A stretch of 42,324 nt of DNA, taken from Bacillota bacterium (lineage in GTDB: Bacteria; Bacillota; Negativicutes; Sporomusales; CTSoil-080). The notes beneath the pieces are model-generated. The model had not been told where the DNA came from. It did no database searches and saw only the letters and a list, made by a program, of their open reading frames with translations. The stretch covers positions 1 through 42,324 of the forward strand of contig JAGGAD010000051.1 in NCBI GenBank assembly GCA_017889625.1, written 5' to 3'. Below, piece after piece: positions 25,562 through 33,785 of the stretch; within the stretch, counting starts at the first letter, position 1; every line of letters starts with the position of its first letter. The position numbers and the translations under genes were made by a program.

Positions 25562-26414
25562 TAGTTTCCTCCAGGATTATATTGTCAATTAATCTTGTCT
25601 TTCCGATATAAACGCCAACGGCTAGCAGATTGCTTCTCGCAAGCTCTGCTTGGCAAGCGGTCAAATCAGGCAACTGATATATTTCTACATAATCAATCTT
25701 GGCTAACGGCTCACTTTGAATACTATCAATTACTTGATTTAATAATTGCTGGGTATTTACAACCCCGTTATTAAACGCCGTTAACGCTGAGGTTAAACTT
25801 TTTGATAATACCAAGGCGGCTTTACGTTCTGCTGGTGATAAATACGCATTACGTGAGCTTAGGGCAAGTCCATCTTCTTCCCGCACAATTGGCATCGCGT
25901 TAATTTTAATATCAAACATTAAGTCCCTGACCATTTTTTTGATTATTTGTACTTGCTGGGCATCTTTTTGCCCGAAATAAGCGTTAGTCGGCCCCACAAT
26001 GTTAAACAGTTTACTTACAACTGTGGTAACCCCCCGGAAATGAATTGGCCGGGATTTTCCGCATAATACCTTAGTTATATCGCCGGTGACTTCTACCCAG
26101 GTTGGGTCGCCAGCTGGATATAAACACGCAACATCAGGCTTGAATATTATATCAGCGCCGCAATTGGCTGCTAGTTTAACATCTTGTTCAAAAGTACGGG
26201 GATAGTTATCTAAGTCTTCATTAGGTGCAAACTGGGTAGGATTAACAAAAATACTCACTACCGTAATATCATTCGCTTTACTGGCTGCGGTTATCAGTGA
26301 TGCATGACCGGCATGCAAAGCCCCCATGGTTGGCACAAAACCAATGCTTTTATTGGCTAACCTGGCTGGTTTTAATAGCTGGCGCATTTCTTCAACTGTT
26401 GTACAGATATTCAT
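25542..26414 (-). CDS. panC: Pantothenate synthetase
   Basis: 290 residues from ATG 26414; an in-frame GTG four codons upstream is less likely. PanC joins pantoate and beta-alanine using ATP. The nucleotide-binding signature [14 protein letters not shown] (HxGH) is near the N terminus. Further family blocks are [38 protein letters not shown] and [11 protein letters not shown]. It sits between panB and panD in the usual order, with short or overlapping junctions. Confidence 0.96.
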   Translation of the reverse strand: MNICTTVEEMRQLLKPARLANKSIGFVPTMGALHAGHASLITAASKANDITVVSIFVNPTQFAPNEDLDNYPRTFEQDVKLAANCGADIIFKPDVACLYPAGDPTWVEVTGDITKVLCGKSRPIHFRGVTTVVSKLFNIVGPTNAYFGQKDAQQVQIIKKMVRDLMFDIKINAMPIVREEDGLALSSRNAYLSPAERKAALVLSKSLTSALTAFNNGVVNTQQLLNQVIDSIQSEPLAKIDYVEIYQLPDLTACQAELARSNLLAVGVYIGKTRLIDNIILEETNVVDNA

Positions 26415-26433
26415 AGCTATCCACACCTAACTT

Positions 26434-27267
26434 TTAGTATAATTTCTCTAAAACTTCTTCATTAATAGCGAAAGTATGCGCTGGCGCAGGAAAGGCTCTT
26501 GTTTGGACATCTCTGATATATTCTTGGGCCGCATCGATTATTTCCTGTTGTAAATTGCGGTATTTTTTCACAAATTTCGGTGTAAACCCTGGATTCATCC
26601 CTAAAAAATCGTTGCAGACTAAAACTTGACCATCACAAGCATTACCCGCGCCGATTCCAATTGTCGGGACGTTGATGCTTTCGGATATTATTGCTGCCAG
26701 TTTAGCGGGGATACATTCTAAAACTGCCGCAAATACCCCGGCTTCTTCCAAAGCTTTGGCATCATCGATTAGTTTCTGCGCAGCCGCCAAATTCTTTCCT
26801 TGGACTTTGAAGCCGCCTAGCTGATTAACATATTGTGGGGCTAAGCCAATGTGTCCTACCACCGGTATTCCGTTAGCTGTCATTTTTTTTATAAGCTCAG
26901 CAATTTCTTTGCCGCCTTCAATTTTAACCGCCGCGGCCAGCCCTTCTTTTATCAGCCGCCCGGCATTAGTTATTGCTTGTGTCTCAGAAGCCTGATAACT
27001 CATAAACGGCATGTCGGCAACAACTAGCGCATACTCGGTCCCGCGCGTTACCGCCTTAGTATGGTGCAGCATTTCTTCCATCGTCACGGGAAGAGTATTT
27101 TTATAACCCAATACTACATTACCGAGTGAATCGCCGACTAAAAGCATGTCAATACCGGCTTGGTCAAACAACTTGGCCATGTTATAGTCATAAGCAGTCA
27201 GCATGGTTACTGGCTCTGCCCCTTTTTTCGCCATTATCGTACTTGCGGTAATAACCTGTCTGGTCAT
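26434..27267 (-). CDS. panB: 3-methyl-2-oxobutanoate hydroxymethyltransferase
   Basis: 277 residues. PanB transfers a hydroxymethyl group from methylenetetrahydrofolate to 2-oxoisovalerate, giving ketopantoate. The metal-binding [14 protein letters not shown] segment, the [12 protein letters not shown] segment and [10 protein letters not shown] with the catalytic region are all present. Its ATG overlaps the stop of the upstream DUF2520 gene (ATGA type), so the two are translationally coupled. AGGAGAGGGG is upstream. Confidence 0.96.
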   Translation of the reverse strand: MTRQVITASTIMAKKGAEPVTMLTAYDYNMAKLFDQAGIDMLLVGDSLGNVVLGYKNTLPVTMEEMLHHTKAVTRGTEYALVVADMPFMSYQASETQAITNAGRLIKEGLAAAVKIEGGKEIAELIKKMTANGIPVVGHIGLAPQYVNQLGGFKVQGKNLAAAQKLIDDAKALEEAGVFAAVLECIPAKLAAIISESINVPTIGIGAGNACDGQVLVCNDFLGMNPGFTPKFVKKYRNLQQEIIDAAQEYIRDVQTRAFPAPAHTFAINEEVLEKLY

Positions 27268-28040
27268 TTTATTTTATTCCCCTCTCCTAAATTAGTTTGT
27301 AGTAGTTTTGTCAATTGTTCGTATTGCTCCGGCGATAGTTTCTGACTTTCAACTGCTAAATCGCAGGTTTTCAGCCCTAACTGAATGTAACTATTAATAT
27401 ATTTATCCGGCAGTATCCATAAATGTTTGGCAATTGTCGCAATATCCGCCCGGCTTATCGGACCGGTTAGCGCGTCTATAGGCCGGTCCGCCCGGGCTAA
27501 GTTATCTAGGGTGCCTTGAATTAAGGGCAGCAAAGCCTTACCCGGAATTGACCACCGGGCAAAAATTTCAGCTGCAATTGCGTTCAAGGTTACTAAATAG
27601 TTGCAAGCAATACAGGCTGCCGCATGATATAAAGCTTTTTGATCTGAGGGTACAACTAATACGGTTGCTTGTAGCTTGGTTATAATCGCTTGGGCTAAAG
27701 TCCGCACTTGTTCATTTCCGTCAATTGTTATGTAAATATTTTTCAAACTAGTATTCGCTTGCACAAAGCTTTGCAGCGGGTGAAAACAGCCAACATTAGC
27801 CAATGGCGCTAAGCTGTTTAATACTTCTAACCCATTGGCACCACTGCAGTGAAAAAAGGTCTTCCCGGTTAAAGCTTGGTTATAACCGCTAAGCTTGGTT
27901 GCTAAGGGTTCTATATTATCATCAGGTACGGTTAAAAATATCACATCAGCCTTACAGATTAACTCTTCAATATTATTGAAGGCTTTAACCTTGGCATTTT
28001 GGGCAAATTGCTGACAAGCACTAAAGTCTTGATCATTCAC
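27264..28040 (-). CDS. DUF2520 Rossmann-type dehydrogenase-like protein, N terminus truncated
   Basis: 258 residues read from ATG 28040. It contains the second half of a Rossmann domain ([31 protein letters not shown]) and a helical DUF2520 C-terminal domain ([31 protein letters not shown]). Such proteins are normally about 290 residues and begin with a GxGxxG dinucleotide motif, which is missing here. Nine in-frame codons upstream (EAGINVIGV) still belong to the protein, but then TGA stops occur. AAGGAG and an ATG (28071) lie just before them in the wrong frame. A deletion of about 70 bases at the start would explain this. Being first in the pan operon, it could be the ketopantoate reductase step; this is inference. 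Confidence 0.75.
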   Translation of the reverse strand: MNDQDFSACQQFAQNAKVKAFNNIEELICKADVIFLTVPDDNIEPLATKLSGYNQALTGKTFFHCSGANGLEVLNSLAPLANVGCFHPLQSFVQANTSLKNIYITIDGNEQVRTLAQAIITKLQATVLVVPSDQKALYHAAACIACNYLVTLNAIAAEIFARWSIPGKALLPLIQGTLDNLARADRPIDALTGPISRADIATIAKHLWILPDKYINSYIQLGLKTCDLAVESQKLSPEQYEQLTKLLQTNLGEGNKIK

Positions 28041-28071
28041 ACCAATTACATTAATACCGGCTTCTGTTCAT

Positions 28072-28350
28072 AATCACGCTCCTTTTGAAGAATCCTCCCC
28101 AGCGCCGTTGGCCCGAAATAAGCAGTGAAGTACGCTGGCTGCGCTTAGTTCATAACAGAAAATTAAACTGGTTTAGCAACATAAAAACGCGCCTCTAACA
28201 AAGAGGCGCGCGCAAAAATACTATATAGCCCTAAATATATTGTGCTTACATTGCCGTCTCGGTCGAGTTATGATCCAAGCGGGTTCAACTTATTAAATTA
28301 GCTTTATAAAAGTCCGTGTATGTAAGATTCAAAATTGATACCTTCATACG
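28072..28350 (-). ncRNA. Long structured 5' leader of the pan operon
   Basis: Between the predicted start site (about 28350) and the gene lie roughly 280 transcribed bases. The 5' part can form CCGTATG/CATAC-CGG, or alternatively CTTACAT can pair with a distant ATGTAAG. This is followed by a strong terminator hairpin (28188-28210), and then about 115 bases with a CCAGCG/CGCTGG stem before AAGGAG. Competing stems plus an internal terminator suggest attenuation or a riboswitch. A pan RNA motif is known upstream of pan genes in some bacteria; I could not confirm a match by eye. No T-box signature is present. Confidence 0.45.
28188..28210 (-). terminator. Intrinsic terminator inside the pan leader
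   Basis: On the minus strand CGCGCCTC, a seven-base loop and GAGGCGCG are followed directly by TTTTT. It sits between the predicted promoter and the first gene, so it can stop transcription before the operon. No gene upstream needs it, because the TetR gene points the other way. Confidence 0.85.
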
Positions 28351-28356
28351 GCCCCA

Positions 28357-28385
28357 ATTCTACCATAGGATTATTACTATAACAA
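28357..28385 (-). promoter_or_regulatory. Predicted pan operon promoter
   Basis: On the minus strand TTGTTA (28380-28385), a 17-base spacer and TAGAAT (28357-28362) make a good housekeeping promoter. It points into the leader. Confidence 0.6.
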
Positions 28386-28525
28386 GTTATTTTTTGATGA
28401 TTGTGTTATTTTATTGACATATATCGGCTAATATTTTACAATATTATTAAACTCCGTTCAATAATATTACAGTGTTTAATTTTTAAACGTTATTTAACAA
28501 CAATATATTTTAAGGAGTTGTTACC

Positions 28526-29185
28526 TTGTCCCGGGAAGAACGCCGCGAACGCAATAAAGAAGCAATGCGCAAGCTTATTCTCGATGCCGCCACTGAAATC
28601 ATGGGTGAAGATGGCATCAAGAAATTCTCTATAAGGAAACTTGCCGATCGTATTGAATATTCACCAGCTATAATCTACCACTATTTTAAAAACAAGGAGA
28701 CTTTACTAGACCACATCCTCACTAGCGGCTACCAAAAAATCATAGCTGCCATAACTTCCGCCAATTCACCCACCCAAAGTCCCGTAGAACGGCTTAAGAA
28801 GATGACCTCAGAATATATTCTTACTGCGAGTTCCATGCAGCAAGAGTATATGACTGCCGAGCTGAGCAGTTCTCCCGATATACTCAAATTTACCGCAGTG
28901 CTTTCCAAAGGCGCTTCCACGACAAAGCCCGCCCTAGGCGTTCTATGTCAATGCTTACGGGATATTCACCATAATTCACCCCTCCCAGAAAGCGAAATTG
29001 AGCTAAGAGCACAAATGATAGTAATTGCGGTCTTCGGACTTATTATGAAAGTTCATATTGAAATATATCTACTTAACAACGAAGACGTAAATCGGCTTTT
29101 CCGCCATTTTATCGATGTTACGGTTTTGGAAATAGCCGGAGTCCGAATAATATATCAGGAGGCGCTAAATGAAGCGGTTTTTTAA
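28526..29185 (+). CDS. TetR/AcrR-family transcriptional regulator
   Basis: 219 residues starting at TTG with AAGGAG eight bases upstream. The HTH is canonical: LILDAATEIMGEDGIKKFSIRKLADRI, then YSPAIIYHYFKNKETLLDHIL. The C-terminal ligand domain is helical and shows no specific family marks. The next gene starts inside its last codons (17-base overlap), so it heads an operon with an FMN-binding protein and a flavodoxin and probably controls it. Confidence 0.9.
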   Translation: MSREERRERNKEAMRKLILDAATEIMGEDGIKKFSIRKLADRIEYSPAIIYHYFKNKETLLDHILTSGYQKIIAAITSANSPTQSPVERLKKMTSEYILTASSMQQEYMTAELSSSPDILKFTAVLSKGASTTKPALGVLCQCLRDIHHNSPLPESEIELRAQMIVIAVFGLIMKVHIEIYLLNNEDVNRLFRHFIDVTVLEIAGVRIIYQEALNEAVF

Positions 29186-29573
29186 AGTTACTTTAGCTAT
29201 ATTGTCAGTAATCATCCTCATTGCCGCCGGAGGCGTATTTTACCTTACCCGGGGACTGAAGGAAGGCAGCACGGTAGTAATTTCCGGGATTGATGTTTCG
29301 GCCTTCCCCGATGGCACATATACCGGGAAATACGATAACCGGAGATGGTCCAATGAACTTAGCCTAACAGTTAAAAACGGAAAAATAACCAATATCGCAA
29401 TTGTAAAAGATGTTGAATATAGCAATAAAGGAATGTCCGATACCCTATTCCAGAGAGTATTAACCAAGCAAAACACCACGGTTGATGTTGTGTCAGAGGC
29501 CACGGTAACAAGCAAAGCATATTTAAAAGCGATAGAAAATGCTTTTGCCGCTAATCCGGAGGGTAAGAAATGA
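29169..29573 (+). CDS. Membrane-anchored FMN-binding domain protein
   Basis: 134 residues. One N-terminal membrane helix (VTLAILSVIILIAAGGVFYL) anchors an extracytoplasmic FMN_bind domain: FPDGTYTGKYDNRRWSNELSLTVKNGKI, then DVVSEATVTSKAYLKAIENAF. The motif D-x-x-S-x-A-T-x-T/S matches the flavinylation site where ApbE-type transferases link FMN to Thr, so a covalent flavin outside the membrane is likely. AGGAGG precedes the ATG. Its start overlaps the TetR gene and its end overlaps the flavodoxin start by four bases. Probably an electron carrier for a respiratory or reductive activity. Confidence 0.85.
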   Translation: MKRFFKVTLAILSVIILIAAGGVFYLTRGLKEGSTVVISGIDVSAFPDGTYTGKYDNRRWSNELSLTVKNGKITNIAIVKDVEYSNKGMSDTLFQRVLTKQNTTVDVVSEATVTSKAYLKAIENAFAANPEGKK

Positions 29574-30046
29574 GTACGCTGATTATTTATGCAACCAAGT
29601 ACGGTTTTACTCAAAAATGTGCCGAAATGATCGCTCAAGGCTTGACGGAAAACGTTGATGTATGCAACATTAAATTAGCCGGTCAACCTGATCTTTCGCC
29701 CTATGATAAGGTAATTGTCGGCAGTTCTGTCTATGCCGGAAGAATCCGGAAAGAAATTCGGCAGTTCTGTACCGCCAAGCGGGAAAAGCTAAAAAGTAAA
29801 AAACTGGCCTTTTTCATCTGCGGCATGGCAGAAAATCAGGCGCAAGCGCAAATCACCACCGCCTTTCCCCAGGAACTGTTGTCTATTGCCAGTGCAGCGG
29901 AGTTTTTTGGCGGTCAGTACAAATTTGATAAAATGAATTTTTTAGAACGGATAATTATAAAACAGATATCCGGTTCAACTAAGGATGTATCCCGCCTCAA
30001 TTCAGACAATATCAATAAATTAATTCAAATAATGTCTCAGACTTAA
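29570..30046 (+). CDS. Flavodoxin-domain protein (HemG-like)
   Basis: 158 residues with the flavodoxin FMN phosphate loop at the N terminus (YATKYGFTQKCAEMI) and the second flavin loop GSSVYAGRIRKEIRQF. These resemble the menaquinone-dependent protoporphyrinogen dehydrogenase/Flavodoxin_5 group. The start overlaps the FMN-bind gene by four bases (ATGA). In this operon it may deliver electrons to, or take them from, the membrane FMN protein. A role in haem synthesis is possible but no other haem gene is nearby. Confidence 0.84.
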   Translation: MSTLIIYATKYGFTQKCAEMIAQGLTENVDVCNIKLAGQPDLSPYDKVIVGSSVYAGRIRKEIRQFCTAKREKLKSKKLAFFICGMAENQAQAQITTAFPQELLSIASAAEFFGGQYKFDKMNFLERIIIKQISGSTKDVSRLNSDNINKLIQIMSQT

Positions 30047-30094
30047 TAAATGGTAAAAGACCTGCCCTACGGCAGGTCTTTTACCATTTATTAA
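30043..30094 (+). terminator. 24-bp perfect terminator overlapping the flavodoxin stop codon
   Basis: TTAATAAATGGTAAAAGACC and onward pairs for 24 bases without mismatch around a CTAC loop. The TAA stop codon lies in the outer part of the stem. It is symmetric and could also act on the convergent HTH gene transcript. Confidence 0.85.
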
Positions 30095-30121
30095 GCATCA
30101 TGCAACATAGCTTAATTGCCG

Positions 30122-30730
30122 CTAATATTTTTTATGGTAAAAAAGCTCTAAACAAATCCATATACCTGATAGCAAAAAGAATATACTTAGCATTAACTCG
30201 GCAGTAGGAATATTTATTTTGGTTATTAAACCCGAAACATCAATTATAAATAGACAAATCAAACTAATCATAAAGGCTCTACTACGAGATTTAGCTGTTA
30301 TAAATAAGCTTCTTTCATCATTACTTAATTCTAGGTTCTTCATTATTTTTGCCTTTCGGGGCGCAATTATATATTCATATATCTCCCATAGACCTAGAAT
30401 AATAAATGCAATGCCAGGACTCGTATCCACTGTAAAAACACGTTCTGCCAAAAATAATAATACGCCGATAGCGAAAAATTCTATACCCATACGACTAAAC
30501 TTATTGAACCGTGAAAATTTCGCGGGCTCATCATTGGTTTCTAATAAAAATATCTCTTCAATTGGCAGCTTAAAAACTTGTGCTATGTTGTGAGCTAAAC
30601 CGAGTGACAGGTTGTACTTGCCATTTTCAATAGAGAGTATTGTTTGTTTCTTCACATGAACCTTGTCGGCTAGTTCTTCGTAATTAAGGTTATATTCTTC
30701 GCATAATTCCTTGAGCCTATTTCTCATCAT
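30122..30730 (-). CDS. XRE-family HTH protein with four membrane helices
   Basis: About 202 residues. The first 65 form a standard Cro/C1-type HTH (NRLKELCEEYNLNYEELADKVHVKKQTILSIENGK). The rest is membrane-embedded, with hydrophobic stretches near 85-103, 107-125, 155-170 and 178-198 (approximate). Such one-component membrane regulators sense something at the membrane and bind DNA directly. Start uncertain (GTG 30736, ATG 30730 or 30727); GGTGG and AAGG lie upstream. No obvious target operon is adjacent. Confidence 0.8.
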   Translation of the reverse strand: MMRNRLKELCEEYNLNYEELADKVHVKKQTILSIENGKYNLSLGLAHNIAQVFKLPIEEIFLLETNDEPAKFSRFNKFSRMGIEFFAIGVLLFLAERVFTVDTSPGIAFIILGLWEIYEYIIAPRKAKIMKNLELSNDERSLFITAKSRSRAFMISLICLFIIDVSGLITKINIPTAELMLSIFFLLSGIWICLELFYHKKY

Positions 30731-30830
30731 AGCCACCGGCCTTAGTATTATATTTTTACTTATCAGGGTTAATTTACCATTTTATTTTATACAGGTCAAG
30801 CTCGAACTCCGTCCCGCTCCGACGCAAAAA

Positions 30831-30863
30831 AGCCTCTCAGCACTGGGTACAAGCTGAGAGGCT
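30831..30863 (-). terminator. Intrinsic terminator of the MATE gene
   Basis: AGCCTCTCAGC pairs perfectly with GCTGAGAGGCT around an 11-base loop. The minus strand continues with TTTTTT, about 50 bases after the MATE stop codon. Confidence 0.88.
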
Positions 30864-30910
30864 CTATTATTTTTTAGTAATTATTTTCCTATGGTACAAT
30901 TTCTAATTAA

Positions 30911-32326
30911 TTACTTCGCTTCTTGTCCGGCATCAGCAGTCATTGCGCCGATACTGCCTGCTGGAGTTTGCTGGGGTTGTTCCTTCTTACTTCCCATCGA
31001 CCGGCTCACCGCAAAATAAAGCACAGCTGAGAGCAGAATAGATACGAAGTCCACCAATGGCTGAACATAAACGATACCATTAAAGCCGCCTAGGGCATTC
31101 AATATAAACAATAGTGGAATAAATACTAAGCCCTGCCGACTAAGGGATAATATCAACGAAGGCAAAGCTTTTCCCATCGCCTGTAAAGCACTGGTGAAAA
31201 TAAACAATAAACCCACAACCGGACCAGATAGCAGCATCGCCTTCAGAATAATAACGCCGTATTTAACTACATCTTCATTATCAATAAATACGCGAATAAA
31301 AAAATCTATATTTAACCAAACCGCGACGGTTATTATTGTCCCGAAAATTATTGAACACAGGGAAGAAAACTGGATTACATCTCGCAGTCGCCTATAATTT
31401 CCGGCACCGTAATTAAAGCCAAGCAACGGTTGAATTCCCTGACCTAAACCAATCTGCAATAAAACAACCATCATTCCAGCTTTCATTGCCACTCCCATCG
31501 CGGCTACTTGAACATCACCATAAACAGCCAGAAAGTTGTTTAGAATTACATTGGCCACGCTCATCAAAATATCGGTAATAAACGCAGGTATACCAATAGC
31601 AAATACGCCGGTCATAATTTTATCGTTAACTTGAAAGTCTTTTAGGGCAATTGATAAAATTGATTTCCCCTGTAATAAATATAACACATAATATCCGGCA
31701 GCAATTATATTGCCAATTACCGTGGCAATGGCGGAACCAACAACGCCTAAATTAAATCCAAGGATAAATATTGGGTTAAGAATAATGTTGACTATTGTCC
31801 CCAGCAGCATGCCATTCATTGCTTCTTTTGCCCGCCCCTCGGCCCGCACGATATTGCTGAAGGACTGAGATACAAGGACAAACGGCGCACTTAGCGCAAC
31901 ATATTTTAGAAACTCATGGGCAAAACCGATTGTATCTTTACTAGTGCCAATAAAGCTAAGAATAGCTGGCATAAAAATCCAGAACGACACCATTAATATA
32001 CAGCCTATCGCAATAGCGGCATAGAAGCAAAAAGCAGATGCTTTTTTCGCATATTCCAGCCTGCCCTCACCTATTGCCCGGGATATTACGGAAGTGCCGC
32101 CTACCCCAAACAAGGTACCTGTTGCCATAAACAATAAAAAAACCGGGGTTGTCAACGCCACAGCAGCAACTTGCAATTCATCACCGGTCTGCCCGATAAA
32201 AAATGTATCGGCAATATTATAGATGAACACCATCAGCATACTGGCAATGGCCGGAAGCACAATCTTAGCAACTGCTTTAGGTACAGGCATGCGTTCAAAC
32301 ACTTCTATGTTTTGTTTTTGTTCCAT
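30911..32326 (-). CDS. MATE-family multidrug efflux transporter
   Basis: 471 residues from the ATG at 32326 (GGAG eight bases upstream). Twelve membrane helices are visible in two related halves. The first half opens with VLPAIASMLMVFIYNIADTFFIGQTG, the standard MATE start, and the second half has GIGQGIQPLLGFNYGAGNYRRL, also typical. The charged C-terminal tail is cytosolic. It exports drugs or metabolites using Na+ or H+. It lies just after a MarR gene, and a copy of that regulator's likely operator sits directly before it. Confidence 0.9.
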   Translation of the reverse strand: MEQKQNIEVFERMPVPKAVAKIVLPAIASMLMVFIYNIADTFFIGQTGDELQVAAVALTTPVFLLFMATGTLFGVGGTSVISRAIGEGRLEYAKKASAFCFYAAIAIGCILMVSFWIFMPAILSFIGTSKDTIGFAHEFLKYVALSAPFVLVSQSFSNIVRAEGRAKEAMNGMLLGTIVNIILNPIFILGFNLGVVGSAIATVIGNIIAAGYYVLYLLQGKSILSIALKDFQVNDKIMTGVFAIGIPAFITDILMSVANVILNNFLAVYGDVQVAAMGVAMKAGMMVVLLQIGLGQGIQPLLGFNYGAGNYRRLRDVIQFSSLCSIIFGTIITVAVWLNIDFFIRVFIDNEDVVKYGVIILKAMLLSGPVVGLLFIFTSALQAMGKALPSLILSLSRQGLVFIPLLFILNALGGFNGIVYVQPLVDFVSILLSAVLYFAVSRSMGSKKEQPQQTPAGSIGAMTADAGQEAK

Positions 32327-32345
32327 AAACATCACTCCATTTTTT

Positions 32346-32359
32346 TGTAGCGTGCTACA
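32346..32359 (-). promoter_or_regulatory. Second MarR operator, before the MATE gene
   Basis: TGTAGCGTGCTACA has arms TGTAGC/GCTACA and matches the core of the site before the MarR gene (shared pattern TGTAGC-R-T-R-CTACA on the + strand). It lies 19 bases before the MATE start codon. Confidence 0.65.
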
Positions 32360-32397
32360 CATATTGGTAAAAACTCAGGAGCCCCTGGCTCCAATTA

Positions 32398-32826
32398 TTA
32401 AGCTTGAATACTGTTATAGATTATATTTAATAAATATTGCAATTCCTTAATCTGAGCATCAGTCAGCTTACGAAGCATTTTTTGTTCAACTTGCTGTCGA
32501 AACTCACTCATAATAAGATATATCGGGGCTTCCTTTTCGGTAAGATAGATATTCTTGATCCGCTTATCTTCGGCATCAAATTCGCTTGTGATAAAGCCCT
32601 TGCTTTCTAACCGGTGCAAAATCCCGATTACGGTAGGATGGGTTACTGCAAAATATTCTTCGATATCTTTCTGCGAGGTCTTCAACCCTTTACGCTCATG
32701 CAAATAACCTAAAATCCGGCCTTGAGATAAGGTTAAATCAAAGCGCTTCAACTGTTGATTCGATGTTTTCTCAATACTCTCACAGATAAGTTTTAACATC
32801 AAATCAATGTTCTTGCTATGATTCAT
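32398..32826 (-). CDS. MarR-family transcriptional regulator
   Basis: 142 residues. The winged HTH is SQKDIEEYFAVTHPTVIGILHRLESKGFI with the wing DAEDKRIKNIYLTEKEAPI. GGGAGAAGG precedes the ATG. It probably represses itself and the downstream MATE gene through the paired TGTAGC…CTACA sites at 32846-32869 and 32346-32359. The gap to the MATE start is 71 bases. Confidence 0.9.
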   Translation of the reverse strand: MNHSKNIDLMLKLICESIEKTSNQQLKRFDLTLSQGRILGYLHERKGLKTSQKDIEEYFAVTHPTVIGILHRLESKGFITSEFDAEDKRIKNIYLTEKEAPIYLIMSEFRQQVEQKMLRKLTDAQIKELQYLLNIIYNSIQA

Positions 32827-32845
32827 AGACCTTCTCCCTTTAAAC

Positions 32846-32894
32846 TAATATGTAGCATACTACATATTATAGGATAATATTCTAGATTAGTCAA
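32846..32894 (-). promoter_or_regulatory. Promoter and perfect operator of the MarR-MATE operon
   Basis: On the minus strand TTGACT (32889-32894), a 17-base spacer and TATAAT (32866-32871) form a near-consensus promoter. A perfect inverted repeat, TAATATGTAG and CTACATATTA separated by CATA (32846-32869), overlaps the -10 and start region, ideal for repression. Confidence 0.78.
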
Positions 32895-33004
32895 TAATTA
32901 TGTACAATCTTATTTACTTCAATTTAATGGTTTTCTCTGCTTATAAGCATAAATTATAGCCACGGCTAATCAATTTCTACGGCTGCAGCTAACAATCGAT
33001 ACTT

Positions 33005-33211
33005 CTACTCCCGGCACTCTGTTAACCACAAATTGCTATCGGACTTCGTTGGCCTTAATTGGCTTGGCCGCTTCGCTCTTTGACAGCGCAATAGATTTTT
33101 CAGCATATTAATTTTGACCAACATCGTTTCATAATGGCTGTTAGTCATAATTACCATGCGCCTTGAACCACTTTTAATCAGCTGAACTAGTTGTTTATCT
33201 TCTATTATCAT
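33005..33211 (-). CDS. Doubtful small basic open frame after the DJ-1 gene
   Basis: From an ATG at 33211 this frame gives about 68 residues, basic and helical (SGSRRMVIMTNSHYE, LRCQRAKRPSQLRPTK). It overlaps the end of the DJ-1 gene by a few codons. No family is recognised and the ribosome binding site is poor. It may be a real small protein, a coding remnant or chance. Confidence 0.22.
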   Translation of the reverse strand: MIIEDKQLVQLIKSGSRRMVIMTNSHYETMLVKINMLKNLLRCQRAKRPSQLRPTKSDSNLWLTECRE

Positions 33212-33785
33212 ATTCCATATAAATTGCGGTTTTATTAGCAATTTTTTTGCCATATAATTTTTCTACTACATAAAGTGACAGATCAATGCCTGCGGAAATC
33301 CCGGCAGATGTCAATATTTTTCCGTTATCGGTAAATCTTACATTCTCTTTGATAATAGCTGTAGGTGCAATTTCTTTCATATCTGCGATCACTTCGTGGT
33401 GGGTAATTATCTCCATATTATCAAGAAGACCTAACTTTCCGAGTAGCCTTGTTCCAGAGCAAACAGACATGGTCTTCTGGGAAGTCCCATATTGTTCTTT
33501 TAACCATTTCAATACTGATGCTTTATTCATTTCACTTTTTGTGCCCGCTCCACCCGGCACGATGAGTAAATCAATTGGTGGATGATTTTTGAAATTGAAA
33601 TCTGGCACCACTCGTAAACCATTAACTGTCCGAATTTTTCTTCCACTTTCGGTGATTGTAAATACATTGAAAAATTTAAAATCATTAAGCTCAGCAGTCA
33701 CTGTGAATACCTCAAATGGTCCCGCAAAGTCTAGTAATTCAATCTCGTTAAACAAAAAGATACCAACATTTAATTTTTTATTCAT
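33195..33785 (-). CDS. DJ-1/PfpI-family protein
   Basis: 196 residues from ATG 33785 (GAGGGG upstream). The glutamine-amidotransferase-like fold is clear: VGIFLFNEIELLDFAGPFEVF, then IDLLIVPGGAGTK, the nucleophile-elbow Cys in MSVCSGTRLLGKLGLL, and SAGISAGIDLSLYVVEKLYG. This group includes isocyanide hydratases and the sensor half of GlxA-type regulators, but no HTH is attached. The reaction is unknown; glyoxalase-like, hydratase or stress roles are possible. Monocistronic. Confidence 0.88.
   Translation of the reverse strand: MNKKLNVGIFLFNEIELLDFAGPFEVFTVTAELNDFKFFNVFTITESGRKIRTVNGLRVVPDFNFKNHPPIDLLIVPGGAGTKSEMNKASVLKWLKEQYGTSQKTMSVCSGTRLLGKLGLLDNMEIITHHEVIADMKEIAPTAIIKENVRFTDNGKILTSAGISAGIDLSLYVVEKLYGKKIANKTAIYMEYDNRR

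Noticed and set aside
28072-28350. T-box leader for the pan operon
   Set aside because: The conserved UGGNACC antiterminator segment and a specifier loop could not be found, although a terminator is present.
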